Shown here: positions 1-8,574 of the stretch, in pieces
How positions within the stretch are numbered: the first letter of the stretch is position 1
How the letters are laid out: each line of letters opens with the position of its first letter
NCBI GenBank assembly: GCA_019428905.1
Contig: JAHYJN010000026.1
Coordinates: 1 to 38,325 of the forward strand
Direction: 5' to 3'
Length of the DNA stretch: 38,325 nucleotides
Origin: Candidatus Brevefilum sp.
GTDB taxonomy: Bacteria; Chloroflexota; Anaerolineae; Anaerolineales; Anaerolineaceae
Made by a program: the position numbers and the translations under genes
The notes under the pieces: model-generated
Seen by the model: only the letters and a program-made list of their open reading frames with translations
What the model was told of the DNA's origin: nothing
The model's database searches: none

Positions 1-1
1 G

Positions 2-2863
2 GTGATCAATTTGCCCCGGGCCACCCCCAGCGCCGCCCAAAACAACCGCATCTTCCACCAATGGCTGCGGGAGGGGATCACCCTGGAAGTGCGAGAGCCA
101 GACGGGCGCATTCGTGGCGATTTGGCCTGGCTGATCAATTACGATGACGCGCACGCCAATGACCTGGCGGCGATAAACCAGTTTTCGGTGATTGAAAACA
201 AGCGCACCCGCCGGCCGGATGTGGTGCTGTTTGTCAATGGGCTCCCGCTGGTGTTGATGGAATTGAAAGACCCCAAGAACCCCAAAGCCGACCTGCGGCG
301 AGCCTTCAACCAGATCCAGACCTATCGGGTAGATATCCCTTCGATCTTCACCTATAACGCGATTTGTGTGATCTCCGATAATCATGATGCGCGGGCGGCT
401 ACATTTTTGAGCGATTGGGAATGGTACATCCGCTGGCGCACGGTGGATGGTGCTGAACGCGTGCCAAAAACCCGGCCGCAGATGCCAATTCTGACCAGAG
501 GGCTGCTGGCACCTGAGCGTCTGCTTGATGTGGTGCGACATTTCATCCTGTTTAAGGATACCAATGGCGTTGAACCAGTTAAGATCCTAACTGCCTATCA
601 CCAATATCACGCAGCCCGGCAGGCATTAGGTGAAGCGGTCAAAGCCAGCCGGATGGACGGCGATCACCGGGTGGGGGTGATCTGGCATACCCAGGGGTCA
701 GGTAAGAGCCTGTCGATGCTATTCTTTTCCGGGCTTTTGATCGGCCACCCTGCCCTAGCTAACCCAACCCTGGTGGTGATTACTGACCGCAATGATCTGG
801 ACGACCAATTGTTCGGCACCTTCAGCCAGGGGAAGGAATTGCTCCGTCAAAGGCCGCAACAGGCAGAGAGCCGCGCCCATTTGCGATCGCTGTTGAACGT
901 GGCCGCCGGTGGGGTGTATTTCACCACTGCTCAAAAGTTCCTGCCAGCCAAAGGCGAGAAAGCTGATGCGATCAGCCAGCGGCATAATGTCATCGTGATT
1001 GCGGATGAAGCCCACCGCAGTCAGTATGGCTTTATCGATGGGTTTGCGCGTGCGATGCGAGATACGTTGCCCAATGCGTCCTTTATTGGGTTTACAGGGA
1101 CGCCAATTGCCCTGACAGACCGCAACACGCGCCAAGTATTTGGCGATTATATCAGCGTATATGACATTCAAAACGCCATCGACGATGAAGTCACCGTCCC
1201 AATTTACTATGAAGCGCGCCTGGCCAATATTGATATTGATGATGCCTTGCGACCCTTTCTAGACCAGGACTTTGAGGAAGCCACTGCCAGCGCAGATGAA
1301 CATATGCGGGATCAGCTGCGCCGAAAATGGGCTGCATTAGAAGCCGCCATCGGTACGGAAAGCCGCTTGGGTCAGGTGGCAGAGGATATTATTGCACATT
1401 TTGAAGCCCGCCAAAGTGTGATCCAAGGTAAGGGCATGATTGTGACTTACAGCCGCAGGATCGCGATTGACCTCTACCAACAAATCGTGGGATTACGTCC
1501 GCAATGGCACAGCACATCTGTCTCCCAGGGGAAAATCAAAGTGGTTATCAGTGGTGCAGCGGATGATCCAATTGAGTGGCAGCCCTTCTTGCTCAATCGG
1601 GCGGCGCGTAAAGACGTTGAAATGCGCTTCAAGGAGCCCAAGGACGATTTACAACTGGTGATTGTGTGTGATATGTGGTTGACGGGTTTTGATGTGCCGC
1701 CGCTGCATACCATGTACCTTGATAAACCCCTGCAAGGTCATAGCTTGATGCAGGCCATCGCGCGGGTAAACCGGGTGTATAAGGATAAAGAGGGTGGATT
1801 GGTGGTCGATTACCTGGGCGTGGGTGAAGCCTTGCGCGAGGCGGTACGTACTTACACCCAAAGCGGTGGTGAAGGGGAGGTTGTGCACGACCAGGCGGAA
1901 GCCCTTGCTGTTCTGAAAGAAAAGTTTGAAATAGTCAGTAACTTGTTCCATGGGTTTGACTGGTCCGGCTACCTGCATGGGGATTTTGCCGAGATACAAT
2001 CGACAGTTGCGGATGGGGTGGAACACATCCTGGTGTTGAAGGATGGTAAAAAGCGTCTGTTGAGCCAGGTGAGTGCGCTGAGTAAAGCCTTTTCTTTGGC
2101 GGTACCCTTGCCTGAGGCGTTCAAAATGCGTGACGATATCGCCTTTTTCCAGGAGGTGCGCGCCCAAATCCTGAAATATACCCGAACCGATGAATCCTAT
2201 GCTTATGAAAGCTATGACCAGGCCATCCGGCAGATAGTAGAACGCGCCATCGTCCCTGAGGGCGTGATTGATATCTTCGATGCTGCAGGGATTGAAAAAC
2301 CGGATATCTCAATCCTCTCCCCAACGTTTTTGCAGGGCATCCAGGCGATACCGCAGAAGAATCTGGCTGTTGAATTATTGCGTAAGCTGTTGAAGGATGA
2401 GATAAAGTCACGCGCCCACCGGAGTGTGGTGCTTTCGGAATCCTTTACTAAGATATTGGAAGAGACCATCCAACTTTACCAGAACCGTACCATCGATGCC
2501 GCCACTGTGATTATGGAGATGATGGGTATTGCAGACCAGATCAAAGCGGCCGATCAGCGTGGGGAGGATCTGGGACTGACCCAGGATGAATACGCTTTTT
2601 ACACTGCCCTCGCGGAGAACGAATCTGCAATTGATGTATTGGGGGATGAGCAATTGGCTGTGATCGCCCGTAAAGTGCTGGAAGTTGTGCAAAACAACAC
2701 CTCGATTGATTGGACGGAGAAAAAAAGCGTCCGGGCTCATTTGAGGCGGATGGTCAAACGGGTGCTGAGACGGTATGGCTACCCACCGGATAAGCAGGAG
2801 CAGGCGGTGGCGTTGGTACTCCAGCAGGCTGAGCTGTCCGCTCATGGGATGGTGGAAGGGTGA
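2..2863 (+). CDS. hsdR: Type I restriction enzyme R subunit (HsdR), 5' end cut by window edge
   Basis: This is the motor and nuclease subunit of a type I restriction-modification complex, which translocates DNA with ATP and cleaves unmodified DNA. The visible 953 residues hold an HSDR_N nuclease with the PD-(D/E)xK set D73, E87-L-K89. A helicase core follows, with Walker A GSGKS (K235), DEAH at 335-338 and motif III FTGTP. A second RecA-like half carries TGFDVPPL and QAIARVNR, and a long C-terminal helical region follows. Family members normally carry some tens of residues before the first motif seen here, so the GTG at position 2 is probably internal and the true start lies outside the window. 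No hsdM or hsdS is visible; they may lie upstream. All catalytic motifs look intact. Two DUF559 genes follow on the same strand. Confidence 0.95.
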   Translation: MINLPRATPSAAQNNRIFHQWLREGITLEVREPDGRIRGDLAWLINYDDAHANDLAAINQFSVIENKRTRRPDVVLFVNGLPLVLMELKDPKNPKADLRRAFNQIQTYRVDIPSIFTYNAICVISDNHDARAATFLSDWEWYIRWRTVDGAERVPKTRPQMPILTRGLLAPERLLDVVRHFILFKDTNGVEPVKILTAYHQYHAARQALGEAVKASRMDGDHRVGVIWHTQGSGKSLSMLFFSGLLIGHPALANPTLVVITDRNDLDDQLFGTFSQGKELLRQRPQQAESRAHLRSLLNVAAGGVYFTTAQKFLPAKGEKADAISQRHNVIVIADEAHRSQYGFIDGFARAMRDTLPNASFIGFTGTPIALTDRNTRQVFGDYISVYDIQNAIDDEVTVPIYYEARLANIDIDDALRPFLDQDFEEATASADEHMRDQLRRKWAALEAAIGTESRLGQVAEDIIAHFEARQSVIQGKGMIVTYSRRIAIDLYQQIVGLRPQWHSTSVSQGKIKVVISGAADDPIEWQPFLLNRAARKDVEMRFKEPKDDLQLVIVCDMWLTGFDVPPLHTMYLDKPLQGHSLMQAIARVNRVYKDKEGGLVVDYLGVGEALREAVRTYTQSGGEGEVVHDQAEALAVLKEKFEIVSNLFHGFDWSGYLHGDFAEIQSTVADGVEHILVLKDGKKRLLSQVSALSKAFSLAVPLPEAFKMRDDIAFFQEVRAQILKYTRTDESYAYESYDQAIRQIVERAIVPEGVIDIFDAAGIEKPDISILSPTFLQGIQAIPQKNLAVELLRKLLKDEIKSRAHRSVVLSESFTKILEETIQLYQNRTIDAATVIMEMMGIADQIKAADQRGEDLGLTQDEYAFYTALAENESAIDVLGDEQLAVIARKVLEVVQNNTSIDWTEKKSVRAHLRRMVKRVLRRYGYPPDKQEQAVALVLQQAELSAHGMVEG

Positions 2864-2936
2864 GGAAGAAATTGATATTTCTGTAATAGCCTTCGTTTCT
2901 CAGGTGACCAAGTGATAATTGAGGAGGAAAAAAACC

Positions 2937-3320
2937 ATGCTCCCAGAATTAGTAATAGAAAACCTAAGTCGTGAAGAATTGCTTAAGGAGGCCAAACGAA
3001 GAAAATTTAATCCTACAAAAGCTGAGAAATTGCTTTGGCAACGTTTGCGAAGAAAAAGAATGTTAAGCTTAAATTTTACTCGTCAGCATGTTTGCAAAAA
3101 CTTCATTTTTGATTTTTACTGCCATAAACTAAAACTTATTATCGAAGTTGACTATTCTGTAAACAATTTACTCAAAGATTATTATTATGAACGCGACCTA
3201 AAGCTTACGAAATTAGGTTATCGAATTTTACGATTTAAAAACGATCTAATCATAGAAGATTATTCGAATTCCATTAGCAGAATTTATAAGATGGTCAATT
3301 ATTTAGTTGGTTTAAATTAA
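2937..3320 (+). CDS. DUF559 (Vsr-like nuclease fold) protein, altered active-site stretch
   Basis: A 127-residue protein of the DUF559 family, whose fold is related to Vsr and other PD-(D/E)xK endonucleases. The start ATG at 2937 is chosen because GAGGAGG lies about 9 bases before it; an in-frame TTG at 2919 would put that ribosome site inside the gene. The N-terminal family pattern is present (NPTKAEKLLWQRLRRK), then FDFYC and IIEVD. Where the neighbouring paralogue reads EIDGPIH, this one reads EVDYSVN, so the conserved Gly and His are replaced. G+C is roughly 30% by my rough count, far below the surroundings, and Lys/Asn/Ile codons are AT-ending, which suggests recent transfer or relaxed selection. 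Role unknown; nuclease activity is doubtful. Confidence 0.75.
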   Translation: MLPELVIENLSREELLKEAKRRKFNPTKAEKLLWQRLRRKRMLSLNFTRQHVCKNFIFDFYCHKLKLIIEVDYSVNNLLKDYYYERDLKLTKLGYRILRFKNDLIIEDYSNSISRIYKMVNYLVGLN

Positions 3321-3378
3321 GCATTAGAAGAAAAAGTTGACATAACAATCAGTAGTAGTGAACTTGCTAATGAAAAGC

Positions 3379-3443
3379 ACCCCATCCCTAGCCCTTCTCC
3401 TCAGGAGGGGAAGGGTACCCGCGTAGCGGGAGGGAAGGGGTCA
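3379..3443. repeat. Intergenic palindromic repeat (family B, CCCTTCTCC / GGAGAAGGG type)
   Basis: A GC-rich dyad between the two DUF559 genes. CCCTTCTCCTC faces GAGGGGAAGGG, then a small hairpin CCCGC-gta-GCGGG, inside outer arms CCCCATCCC and GGGAAGGGG. Similar units occur at 14064-14107, 14194-14267 and, degenerate, at 25875-25930. It ends just before the possible ATG at 3448 of the next gene. Confidence 0.7.
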
Positions 3444-3494
3444 TCTTATGAAGAGAAAACAATCCATTTCACGATATCGAGGCAAACTAGAAAT

Positions 3495-3851
3495 TTGTTG
3501 ATTGAACAAGCGCGACAGATGCGCAAAAATCCAACCCCAGCAGAGGCCATGCTGTGGAAGCACATCAGGCAAAACCAATTGGCTGGGCACAAATTTCGCC
3601 GTCAGCACATTATTGGACCTTTTATTGTCGATTTTTACTGCCCTGTGATGAGACTGATCATCGAAATTGATGGACCAATTCATCAGCAACAACAAGATTA
3701 CGACACTACTCGGGATGAACACCTGCGAATGATGGGGTACAAAATTCTCCGGTTTGAGAATGCAAAAGTGTTGAATAATCTCAATGATGTCATGAAGGAA
3801 TTATCCCATTTTCTACCTGACAGGGACAACTGGGATGAGGGAACTATTTAA
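3495..3851 (+). CDS. DUF559 (Vsr-like nuclease fold) protein, N-terminus probably frameshifted
   Basis: A 118-residue DUF559 protein with the full family signature: NPTPAEAMLWKHIRQNQ, FRRQH, FIVDFYC, IIEIDGPIH, then GYKILRFEN. The putative catalytic acidic residues, the Gly and the His are kept, unlike the AT-rich neighbour. The open frame begins with TTG at 3495 without a convincing ribosome site. An ATG at 3448 in another frame encodes MKRKQSISRYRGKLE, which resembles the usual start of DUF559 proteins, and hits TGA at 3499. This suggests a single-base indel near 3480-3497, either a real mutation or an assembly error, and an original start at 3448. Related to 2937-3320, probably by old duplication or separate acquisition. 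Function is inferred only from family membership. Confidence 0.75.
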   Translation: MLIEQARQMRKNPTPAEAMLWKHIRQNQLAGHKFRRQHIIGPFIVDFYCPVMRLIIEIDGPIHQQQQDYDTTRDEHLRMMGYKILRFENAKVLNNLNDVMKELSHFLPDRDNWDEGTI

Positions 3852-3886
3852 AATTCTTTATCTTTAAGCTTTGAGTTCAGAAATTC

Positions 3887-4723
3887 TTACTTCACCGCCA
3901 AGACCCCAAACGCCCTTTCCTTGGGCGTGACCCGGAACCCGGCACTCCGTAACCTGATCACGACGCCGCGACTGGTGGTGGCGCCGTAGCGGCTGTCGGG
4001 GTTGCCGATGTAGTGGAACAGCCGTCCGCCGGGTTTGAGGATGCGGTACAGGTGTCGGTACATCTCACCCGCGTACATTTGGCCGGCGAGGGCGAAGGTC
4101 GGCGGGTCGTGGATGACGGCATCGAAGCATTCATCCGGGAAGGTGGGCACCAGGTCGGCGCTGTCGCCGATCAGCGGCTGGATGTTAGGGCTGGTGAACA
4201 GGTCCGCTGACCAGGGGTTGCGGCGGCAGATGTCGAGCACCGCCGGGTCGAATTCGACGGTGACCACCAGGGCGGCGCTGCGGGCGGCCTGGATGGCAGT
4301 GTAGCCCAGCCCGGTGGCTGTATCCAACACCCGGCCGGAAGGCTTGCCCAGTGCTTTGAGCTTGTGCCGGGTGTCCTCCAGCGGGGTGGTATCCTTGATG
4401 CGGTGCATGGGGATGCCAGAAATCAGCATGGTGGGAGCGGAGGGGGTCGGCATCAGGCTGTAATAGCGGTCAGTGCGGGGGGAATAGGCCTGGATTTTCT
4501 CAAGTTCGCCGTCTGTGAACAGGAAACAGCCGTTTTTGTCAGCCGTAATCGCTTCCAGGTGTGCGGGCCTCAACACCTGCCCATCCGGCAGTACCCAGTT
4601 GGCCCCCTCCCTGTGAACTACGACGGATGACTTACCCAAATCCAACGACAGGGACGTGGTGGACATGTCCCGGATGGTTAACGGTTCGATGTGATAATGT
4701 GACAGAATGATGTTGTCGGGCAT
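3887..4723 (-). CDS. COG2521-like SAM-dependent methyltransferase
   Basis: A predicted Rossmann-fold methyltransferase of about 278 residues, resembling the mostly archaeal COG2521 group and distantly spermidine-synthase-like enzymes. Motif I is [13 protein letters not shown], the acidic end of strand 2 is VVTVEFD, motif II-like is [11 protein letters not shown] (a DPPT in place of DPPY), and [12 protein letters not shown] forms the later strand. The N-terminal 100 residues form a separate domain of unknown role. The ATG at 4723 is preferred over the longer frame from 4783 because it lies 7 bases after the stop of the FtsB-like gene, giving a compact two-gene operon. The substrate cannot be read from sequence; the DPP motif is compatible with amino-group methylation. 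Confidence 0.8.
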   Translation of the reverse strand: MPDNIILSHYHIEPLTIRDMSTTSLSLDLGKSSVVVHREGANWVLPDGQVLRPAHLEAITADKNGCFLFTDGELEKIQAYSPRTDRYYSLMPTPSAPTMLISGIPMHRIKDTTPLEDTRHKLKALGKPSGRVLDTATGLGYTAIQAARSAALVVTVEFDPAVLDICRRNPWSADLFTSPNIQPLIGDSADLVPTFPDECFDAVIHDPPTFALAGQMYAGEMYRHLYRILKPGGRLFHYIGNPDSRYGATTSRGVVIRLRSAGFRVTPKERAFGVLAVK

Positions 4724-4730
4724 GGATGGG

Positions 4731-5108
4731 TCAGTCCCCAAAGAACAGTTCCTGCCAGATCTGCCAGCGTTTGATCTGTTCAATGATCACTGGCTGCTGG
4801 GTGGAAGGTGTGGGAACGGATTCAGCGGGCGGCAGGAGGACGATGGGAATATCCCCTTCCTGGATCATCATGGCCTGTTCACGCGCCCAGCGTTCGACGG
4901 CCTCATCGGATTCGGCGTAGATCAGCTCGGCTTCAAGCGCCATACGCGTCGATTCCAGCTGGGCGTAGCGCTCGGTCAGGCCTTTTTCCTGCCGGCGCAA
5001 GCGCGTCAGCAGCACCATGCGCTGGTTGAAGTCCATCAAGAGGAAGACCAGCACGATGGCGATTACAGCGACGATGACGCGTTTATCTTTAAAAATTTTT
5101 TTAATCAT
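4731..5108 (-). CDS. FtsB/DivIC-like septum formation initiator
   Basis: A 125-residue bitopic membrane protein with a short cytoplasmic basic start ([10 protein letters not shown]), one transmembrane helix at about residues 11-27, and a coiled coil at about 28-70. A Pro-rich extracytoplasmic tail follows. This is the layout of FtsB/DivIC, which joins FtsL and FtsQ/DivIB in the division complex and helps activate septal peptidoglycan synthesis. The family assignment rests on architecture and the conserved segment after the coiled coil ([14 protein letters not shown]), which resembles the ExxExxAR region. Only a weak ribosome site precedes the ATG. It is transcribed with the methyltransferase gene downstream. 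Confidence 0.75.
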   Translation of the reverse strand: MIKKIFKDKRVIVAVIAIVLVFLLMDFNQRMVLLTRLRRQEKGLTERYAQLESTRMALEAELIYAESDEAVERWAREQAMMIQEGDIPIVLLPPAESVPTPSTQQPVIIEQIKRWQIWQELFFGD

Positions 5109-5181
5109 GACGACAGGTTAATCCTCATCAGGCTTCGTTACAACTATTGTACCATTTTAAGGTCAATCGATTGAATTAAAC

Positions 5182-5210
5182 AAAAGCCCCCCAAAACAAG
5201 TTGGGGGGCC
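5182..5210 (-). terminator. Rho-independent terminator of tRNA-Leu
   Basis: On the minus strand, just after the tRNA, a GCCCCCC / GGGGGGC stem with a 10-base loop is followed by TTTTGTTT. Confidence 0.85.
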
Positions 5211-5212
5211 AG

Positions 5213-5297
<85 letters not shown>

Positions 5298-5307
5298 ATC
5301 GGATTCT

Positions 5308-5335
5308 ATTGTATCCAATTATGCTGATTTGTCAA
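5308..5335 (-). promoter_or_regulatory. Sigma-70-type promoter of tRNA-Leu
   Basis: On the minus strand a perfect -35 TTGACA (5335-5330) and a -10 TACAAT (5313-5308) are 16 bases apart. The -10 ends 10 bases before the tRNA 5' end. Confidence 0.8.
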
Positions 5336-5439
5336 CCCGAGAAATGAGGGTCTTGAAAAACGGACAATGATCATCCATCATTTGTCAAAATCCATAAATA
5401 TTCCATTAACTATAATAATTATCTACATTATCACAACGC

Positions 5440-5552
5440 GTAGGGGCAACCCTGCCTTAGCCCCCCGAATGGGGGCAGTGGTTGCCCTGCCCAACTCGAA
5501 GTGCGCTTCGCAGAGAGTGCTACGCAAAGGGGACACGGAGGTCCGCCCCTAC
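5440..5552. repeat. Composite family A palindrome (GTAGGGGC ... GCCCCTAC)
   Basis: Outer arms are GTAGGGGC and GCCCCTAC. Inside lie the nested dyads GGGCAACC/GGTTGCCC and CCCCC-gaat-GGGGG. It shares its ends with 26102-26129 and resembles 5715-5743. Confidence 0.75.
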
Positions 5553-5714
5553 GAATAAATTTGTAGTGAGTATAAATCATTTTCAACACATTCTAAATAT
5601 TATGAGTGTATTTACCAGACAATGGATATATTAATCTGCTGTAAATGCAGTTGATTTTTGTGATTATTAATAAAATGCAGTGAAAGTATCGAATATCATT
5701 GATAATAACTACGC

Positions 5715-5743
5715 GTAGAGGCGCCCCGCCGGGGCGTCTCTAC
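5715..5743. repeat. Family A palindrome (GTAGAGGCGCCCC ... GGGGCGTCTCTAC)
   Basis: A 29-base near-perfect palindrome with GTAGAG/CTCTAC ends and a GC core. One G:T pair interrupts it. Confidence 0.8.
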
Positions 5744-5978
5744 GGAAGTACAGGTTGTTACGCTCACAAGTTTGGTGAGATATCCCACTTACTCAAGAAA
5801 GGTGTTCAGCTAACCTGCCTTTATATTTTGTCCGCTGATTATCAATATGATTGGGTGATAGGAGAGTTTAATAAAATTTTATTCAAACCTCGGTCTGAAA
5901 AATGCCATTTTTCGAGTAAAATCATATCAATCGATGTCCCTGTACCTACCAGGGGATGGTTCAGTGCAAAGTGAAAGG

Positions 5979-7313
5979 ATGGTCATTTTGAAGAAGAAAT
6001 TTTATGCGAATCTGTGGTTGTTTGTTTTTATTATCATGATTTTTATCCCCTTGATCCTGCTGGCGATTTTCCCCCGGCCGCCAGGACGCGAATTTTTGCG
6101 CGATTTTTCGGTTTCCTTGGGTTTTTTGACGATGTCGCTGTTGGGGCTGCAAACCATCCCCACATCTCGGCTGAAATTCATCACCCGCTACTTTGCGATG
6201 GAGAAGTTATATTCGGTTCATCATAGATTATCGATCTTAACCTTCGTCCTGGCCATTGTCCACCCGGTGCTGCTGTTTATTAATAATCCTGAAACCCTGC
6301 GGCTGCTGAATTTCGCCACAGCCCCATGGCGCGCCCGGGCTGCTGTCCTTTCACTGCTGACGATGTTCGTCCTGATTATCACTTCGGTCTGGCGCGAAGC
6401 CATATTTATGAAATACGATGTGTGGCGCTGGGTGCATGACGTGATGGCCTTTGCTGCAGTGGGGTTGGGGTTGTTCCATATGTTCAGGGTCAATTACTAC
6501 ATGTCGCTGACCTACCAGCGGGTGTTGTGGCTGGTACTGACCGCGATCTGGGTGGCGGTGATCGTGTACATCCGGGTCGCACGACCGATCATCATGCTTA
6601 AAAAACCTTACGTGGTCGACCACGTCAAAGAAGAGCTAGGCCAGTCCTGGTCGCTGTATGTCCGCCCGGTTGGTCACCGAGGATTTAAATACCAGGCCGG
6701 TCAATTTGCCTGGATCACGGTCGAATCCCCCTTTATTTTTCGAGAAAATCCCTTTTCTTTTTCCTCCAGCGCAAATCGCGAGGATGACCTGGTTGGATTT
6801 ACGATCAAGGAGCTGGGTGATTTCACCAGCACGATCAAAGACCTCAAACCCGGGGATAGGATCTATGTTGATGGGCCTTACGGCACATTTAGCTTGGATG
6901 AACATTACGACAAACGGCTGGTGTTGATCGCCGGCGGGATCGGGTCGGCGCCTGTATTGAGTATTTTGCGGACGATGCGGGACCGCTGCCGCGAGTATCC
7001 TGTAATTTTCTTTTATGGTAATCCGACCTGGGATACAATTATCTTCCGTGATGAGTTGGCTGCGCTCGAAAAAGAGATGGACTGTTTGACGGTGGTGCAT
7101 GTGCTGGAGCGCCCTCCAGAAGATTGGGATGGTGAAAAGGGCTTTATCACGGCTGATATTCTCAGGCGACACTTGCCAGATGATTACAAGCAGTGGGAAT
7201 ACATCTTCTTCCTGTGTGGCCCAATGCCCATGCTCAACGCTGTGGAAGGCGCATTGGAAAGCCTGGATGTGGCCAACACCCATATCTTCTCTGAGAAGTA
7301 CGAGATGGCATAA
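5979..7313 (+). CDS. Ferric-reductase-like transmembrane flavocytochrome (FAD/NAD(P)H)
   Basis: A membrane oxidoreductase of the ferric reductase/NADPH oxidase superfamily, about 444 residues. It moves electrons from NAD(P)H through FAD to haem b in the membrane. After an N-terminal membrane helix come further helices with candidate haem His residues in YSVHHRLS, VHPVLLF, WRWVHD and GLFHMF. The FAD-binding part has ENPFSFSS and the nucleotide-binding part has AGGIGSAPVLSILR, FFYGNPT and LCGPMPM. The C-terminus is FSEKYEM, typical of the ferredoxin-reductase fold. No Fe-S domain is present. Several starts are possible (5934, 5979 or TTG 5988). 5979 is chosen because the peptide before it looks non-coding, but AAAGG sits too close to it and fits TTG 5988 better. 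The acceptor is unknown; a convergent pentaheme cytochrome lies next door. Confidence 0.85.
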   Translation: MVILKKKFYANLWLFVFIIMIFIPLILLAIFPRPPGREFLRDFSVSLGFLTMSLLGLQTIPTSRLKFITRYFAMEKLYSVHHRLSILTFVLAIVHPVLLFINNPETLRLLNFATAPWRARAAVLSLLTMFVLIITSVWREAIFMKYDVWRWVHDVMAFAAVGLGLFHMFRVNYYMSLTYQRVLWLVLTAIWVAVIVYIRVARPIIMLKKPYVVDHVKEELGQSWSLYVRPVGHRGFKYQAGQFAWITVESPFIFRENPFSFSSSANREDDLVGFTIKELGDFTSTIKDLKPGDRIYVDGPYGTFSLDEHYDKRLVLIAGGIGSAPVLSILRTMRDRCREYPVIFFYGNPTWDTIIFRDELAALEKEMDCLTVVHVLERPPEDWDGEKGFITADILRRHLPDDYKQWEYIFFLCGPMPMLNAVEGALESLDVANTHIFSEKYEMA

Positions 7314-7351
7314 ATTGTAAAATTTATTCCTACTCTGTGAAATTAATAGTC

Positions 7352-7385
7352 AAAGAGACACCTGGTCAGCGGTGTCTTTCTGTTT
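7352..7385 (+). terminator. Terminator of the flavocytochrome gene
   Basis: The hairpin AGACACC-tggtcagc-GGTGTCT, 40 bases after the stop codon, is followed by TTCTGTTT. Confidence 0.75.
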
Positions 7386-7387
7386 AC

Positions 7388-7416
7388 ACAAAAGCTGCTT
7401 GGGGTTCCCAAGCAGC
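7388..7416 (-). terminator. Terminator of the pentaheme cytochrome gene
   Basis: On the minus strand the 10-bp stem GCTGCTTGGG / CCCAAGCAGC with a short loop is followed by TTTTGTG, 30 bases after the cytochrome stop. It lies back to back with the plus-strand terminator. Confidence 0.85.
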
Positions 7417-7446
7417 CTGTGTCTGTAAATCCGATCAGGGTGCGAA

Positions 7447-8574
7447 TTATTCAGGGCGGATCATGTTGCTCATGTCCACATTGACCACTTGGGAAAGATC
7501 TTCGAGTGTGTCATACAAGAATTGGACAGCATAGCGGGGATTGTGAACAAAGGCACCGGCTGATTCAAGCACCAGGTGGTAGTTATAGGTCGCTTTTACC
7601 AGGCGGGGTGTCCAATCCGGGTAGGTATTACCCCGGTTGACCTCATCAGGATCAGCAATGCCGTTGCTGTTGGTGTCAATCACCCATTGGGGGCTTTGAT
7701 TGGAATAAGCGATCGGTTGCCCGATGAATTCGAGGGCATAGGCCTGGATGGCTTGGAGGAGCACCTCGTGGATGGTGATGATCTCGTAATGGACCCCTTC
7801 AGTGGTGTTGCCGTCGCCATCATAATCGGGTGTGCTGGGTTCGCGCACGTCGCGCAACGTGTCAAAGCCGGTGACGACTGGGTGGCAGGAGGCACATTCG
7901 CTGGGCGTCACTTTGGCGGAATGGGGGTCATGGCAGTCGGTACAGGTCGTAAAACTCGGCACATGGGGGAAGAGCCCATCGTAGTTCTTTCCGGGGTACT
8001 GGTAAGCGATGGTGGCATCATCGCCAAAGCGGGTTGCTCCGCCTACCCGGTAGTGGACATTGATAAAATCGAGATCATCATTAACCTCATCTTCAGGGAG
8101 ATTCATGATGGCGTTGGCCACATCCTGGTTGGAACGCCGTCCCTGATGGCATTCGAGACAATTGGCGGTCATACCCAGCCCCTCGATTTCAACACCCGAC
8201 GGAAAGAGCGCCATATCTTTTTCGTGGGCGGTGGGGTTGTGGCATACCAGGCAGCTGACAACCGAACCGATGGGTACGGCTGCATCTACCACGTATGGTT
8301 CACTGCCATCTTCACCGAGATAGTCAAGATAGCCATATTCGCTGTGACATTTGGAACAGTTGGTTGGAATCTCTGGTGGATCGCGATCATCCCAATAGGT
8401 GAATGAGACCGAATCACGATCCGAGTGGCCGGCTGTAGACCATTTTTCGCTGATAGCCTGGACCGTTTCGGGACGGGCTTGCGGCGGCAGGATCACACCG
8501 CCAAACAGAATCACAGCCAAGCCTCCCAATAAAAAGAAGATCAACAGCAAGGGCCAAATAATTTTCTTTTTCAT
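7447..8574 (-). CDS. Membrane-anchored pentaheme cytochrome c
   Basis: A 375-residue exported c-type cytochrome with an uncleaved-looking N-terminal membrane helix (about residues 5-28) and five CxxCH haem sites: C73-H77, C108-H112, C139-H143, C211-H215 and C227-H231. All haem sites are in the first 60% of the protein. The C-terminal part has Asp/Asn-rich loops (DYDGDGNTTEG, DTNSNGIADPDE) that look like calcium-binding loops, then a helix with ATYNYHLVLES and HNPRYAVQFLYDT, a pattern common at the end of multihaem nitrite/tetrathionate-reductase-like cytochromes. Start supported by AAGGAG 7 bases upstream. Probably carries electrons outside the membrane; donor and acceptor unknown. Convergent with the flavocytochrome, so not in one operon with it. 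Confidence 0.88.
   Translation of the reverse strand: MKKKIIWPLLLIFFLLGGLAVILFGGVILPPQARPETVQAISEKWSTAGHSDRDSVSFTYWDDRDPPEIPTNCSKCHSEYGYLDYLGEDGSEPYVVDAAVPIGSVVSCLVCHNPTAHEKDMALFPSGVEIEGLGMTANCLECHQGRRSNQDVANAIMNLPEDEVNDDLDFINVHYRVGGATRFGDDATIAYQYPGKNYDGLFPHVPSFTTCTDCHDPHSAKVTPSECASCHPVVTGFDTLRDVREPSTPDYDGDGNTTEGVHYEIITIHEVLLQAIQAYALEFIGQPIAYSNQSPQWVIDTNSNGIADPDEVNRGNTYPDWTPRLVKATYNYHLVLESAGAFVHNPRYAVQFLYDTLEDLSQVVNVDMSNMIRPE

Larger units (their letters stand above)
5336..5978. other. Repeat-containing intergenic region without a credible gene
   Basis: AT-rich gap between the tRNA promoter and the flavocytochrome. It holds two family A palindromes (5440-5552 and 5715-5743). Short open frames here run through the palindromes and show no ribosome site or family resemblance. 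No clear promoter for the downstream gene was found. Confidence 0.7.

Noticed and set aside
2919..2936. TTG start of the first DUF559 gene
   Set aside because: The GAGGAGG ribosome site would lie inside the coding sequence; ATG 2937 fits it.
3448..3501. TGA at 3499 as a possible selenocysteine codon, given selA in the window
   Set aside because: The protein continues in a different frame, not in the same frame after the TGA, and DUF559 has no redox role, so a frameshift is the simpler explanation.
5699..5974. 91-codon frame before the flavocytochrome
   Set aside because: Starts inside a family A palindrome, has low-complexity composition, and lacks a ribosome site.
7576..8406. 276-codon open frame on the plus strand over the cytochrome gene
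   Set aside because: It is the antisense of the pentaheme cytochrome, whose five CxxCH sites, signal anchor and ribosome site are clear. The plus-strand product shows no family resemblance.
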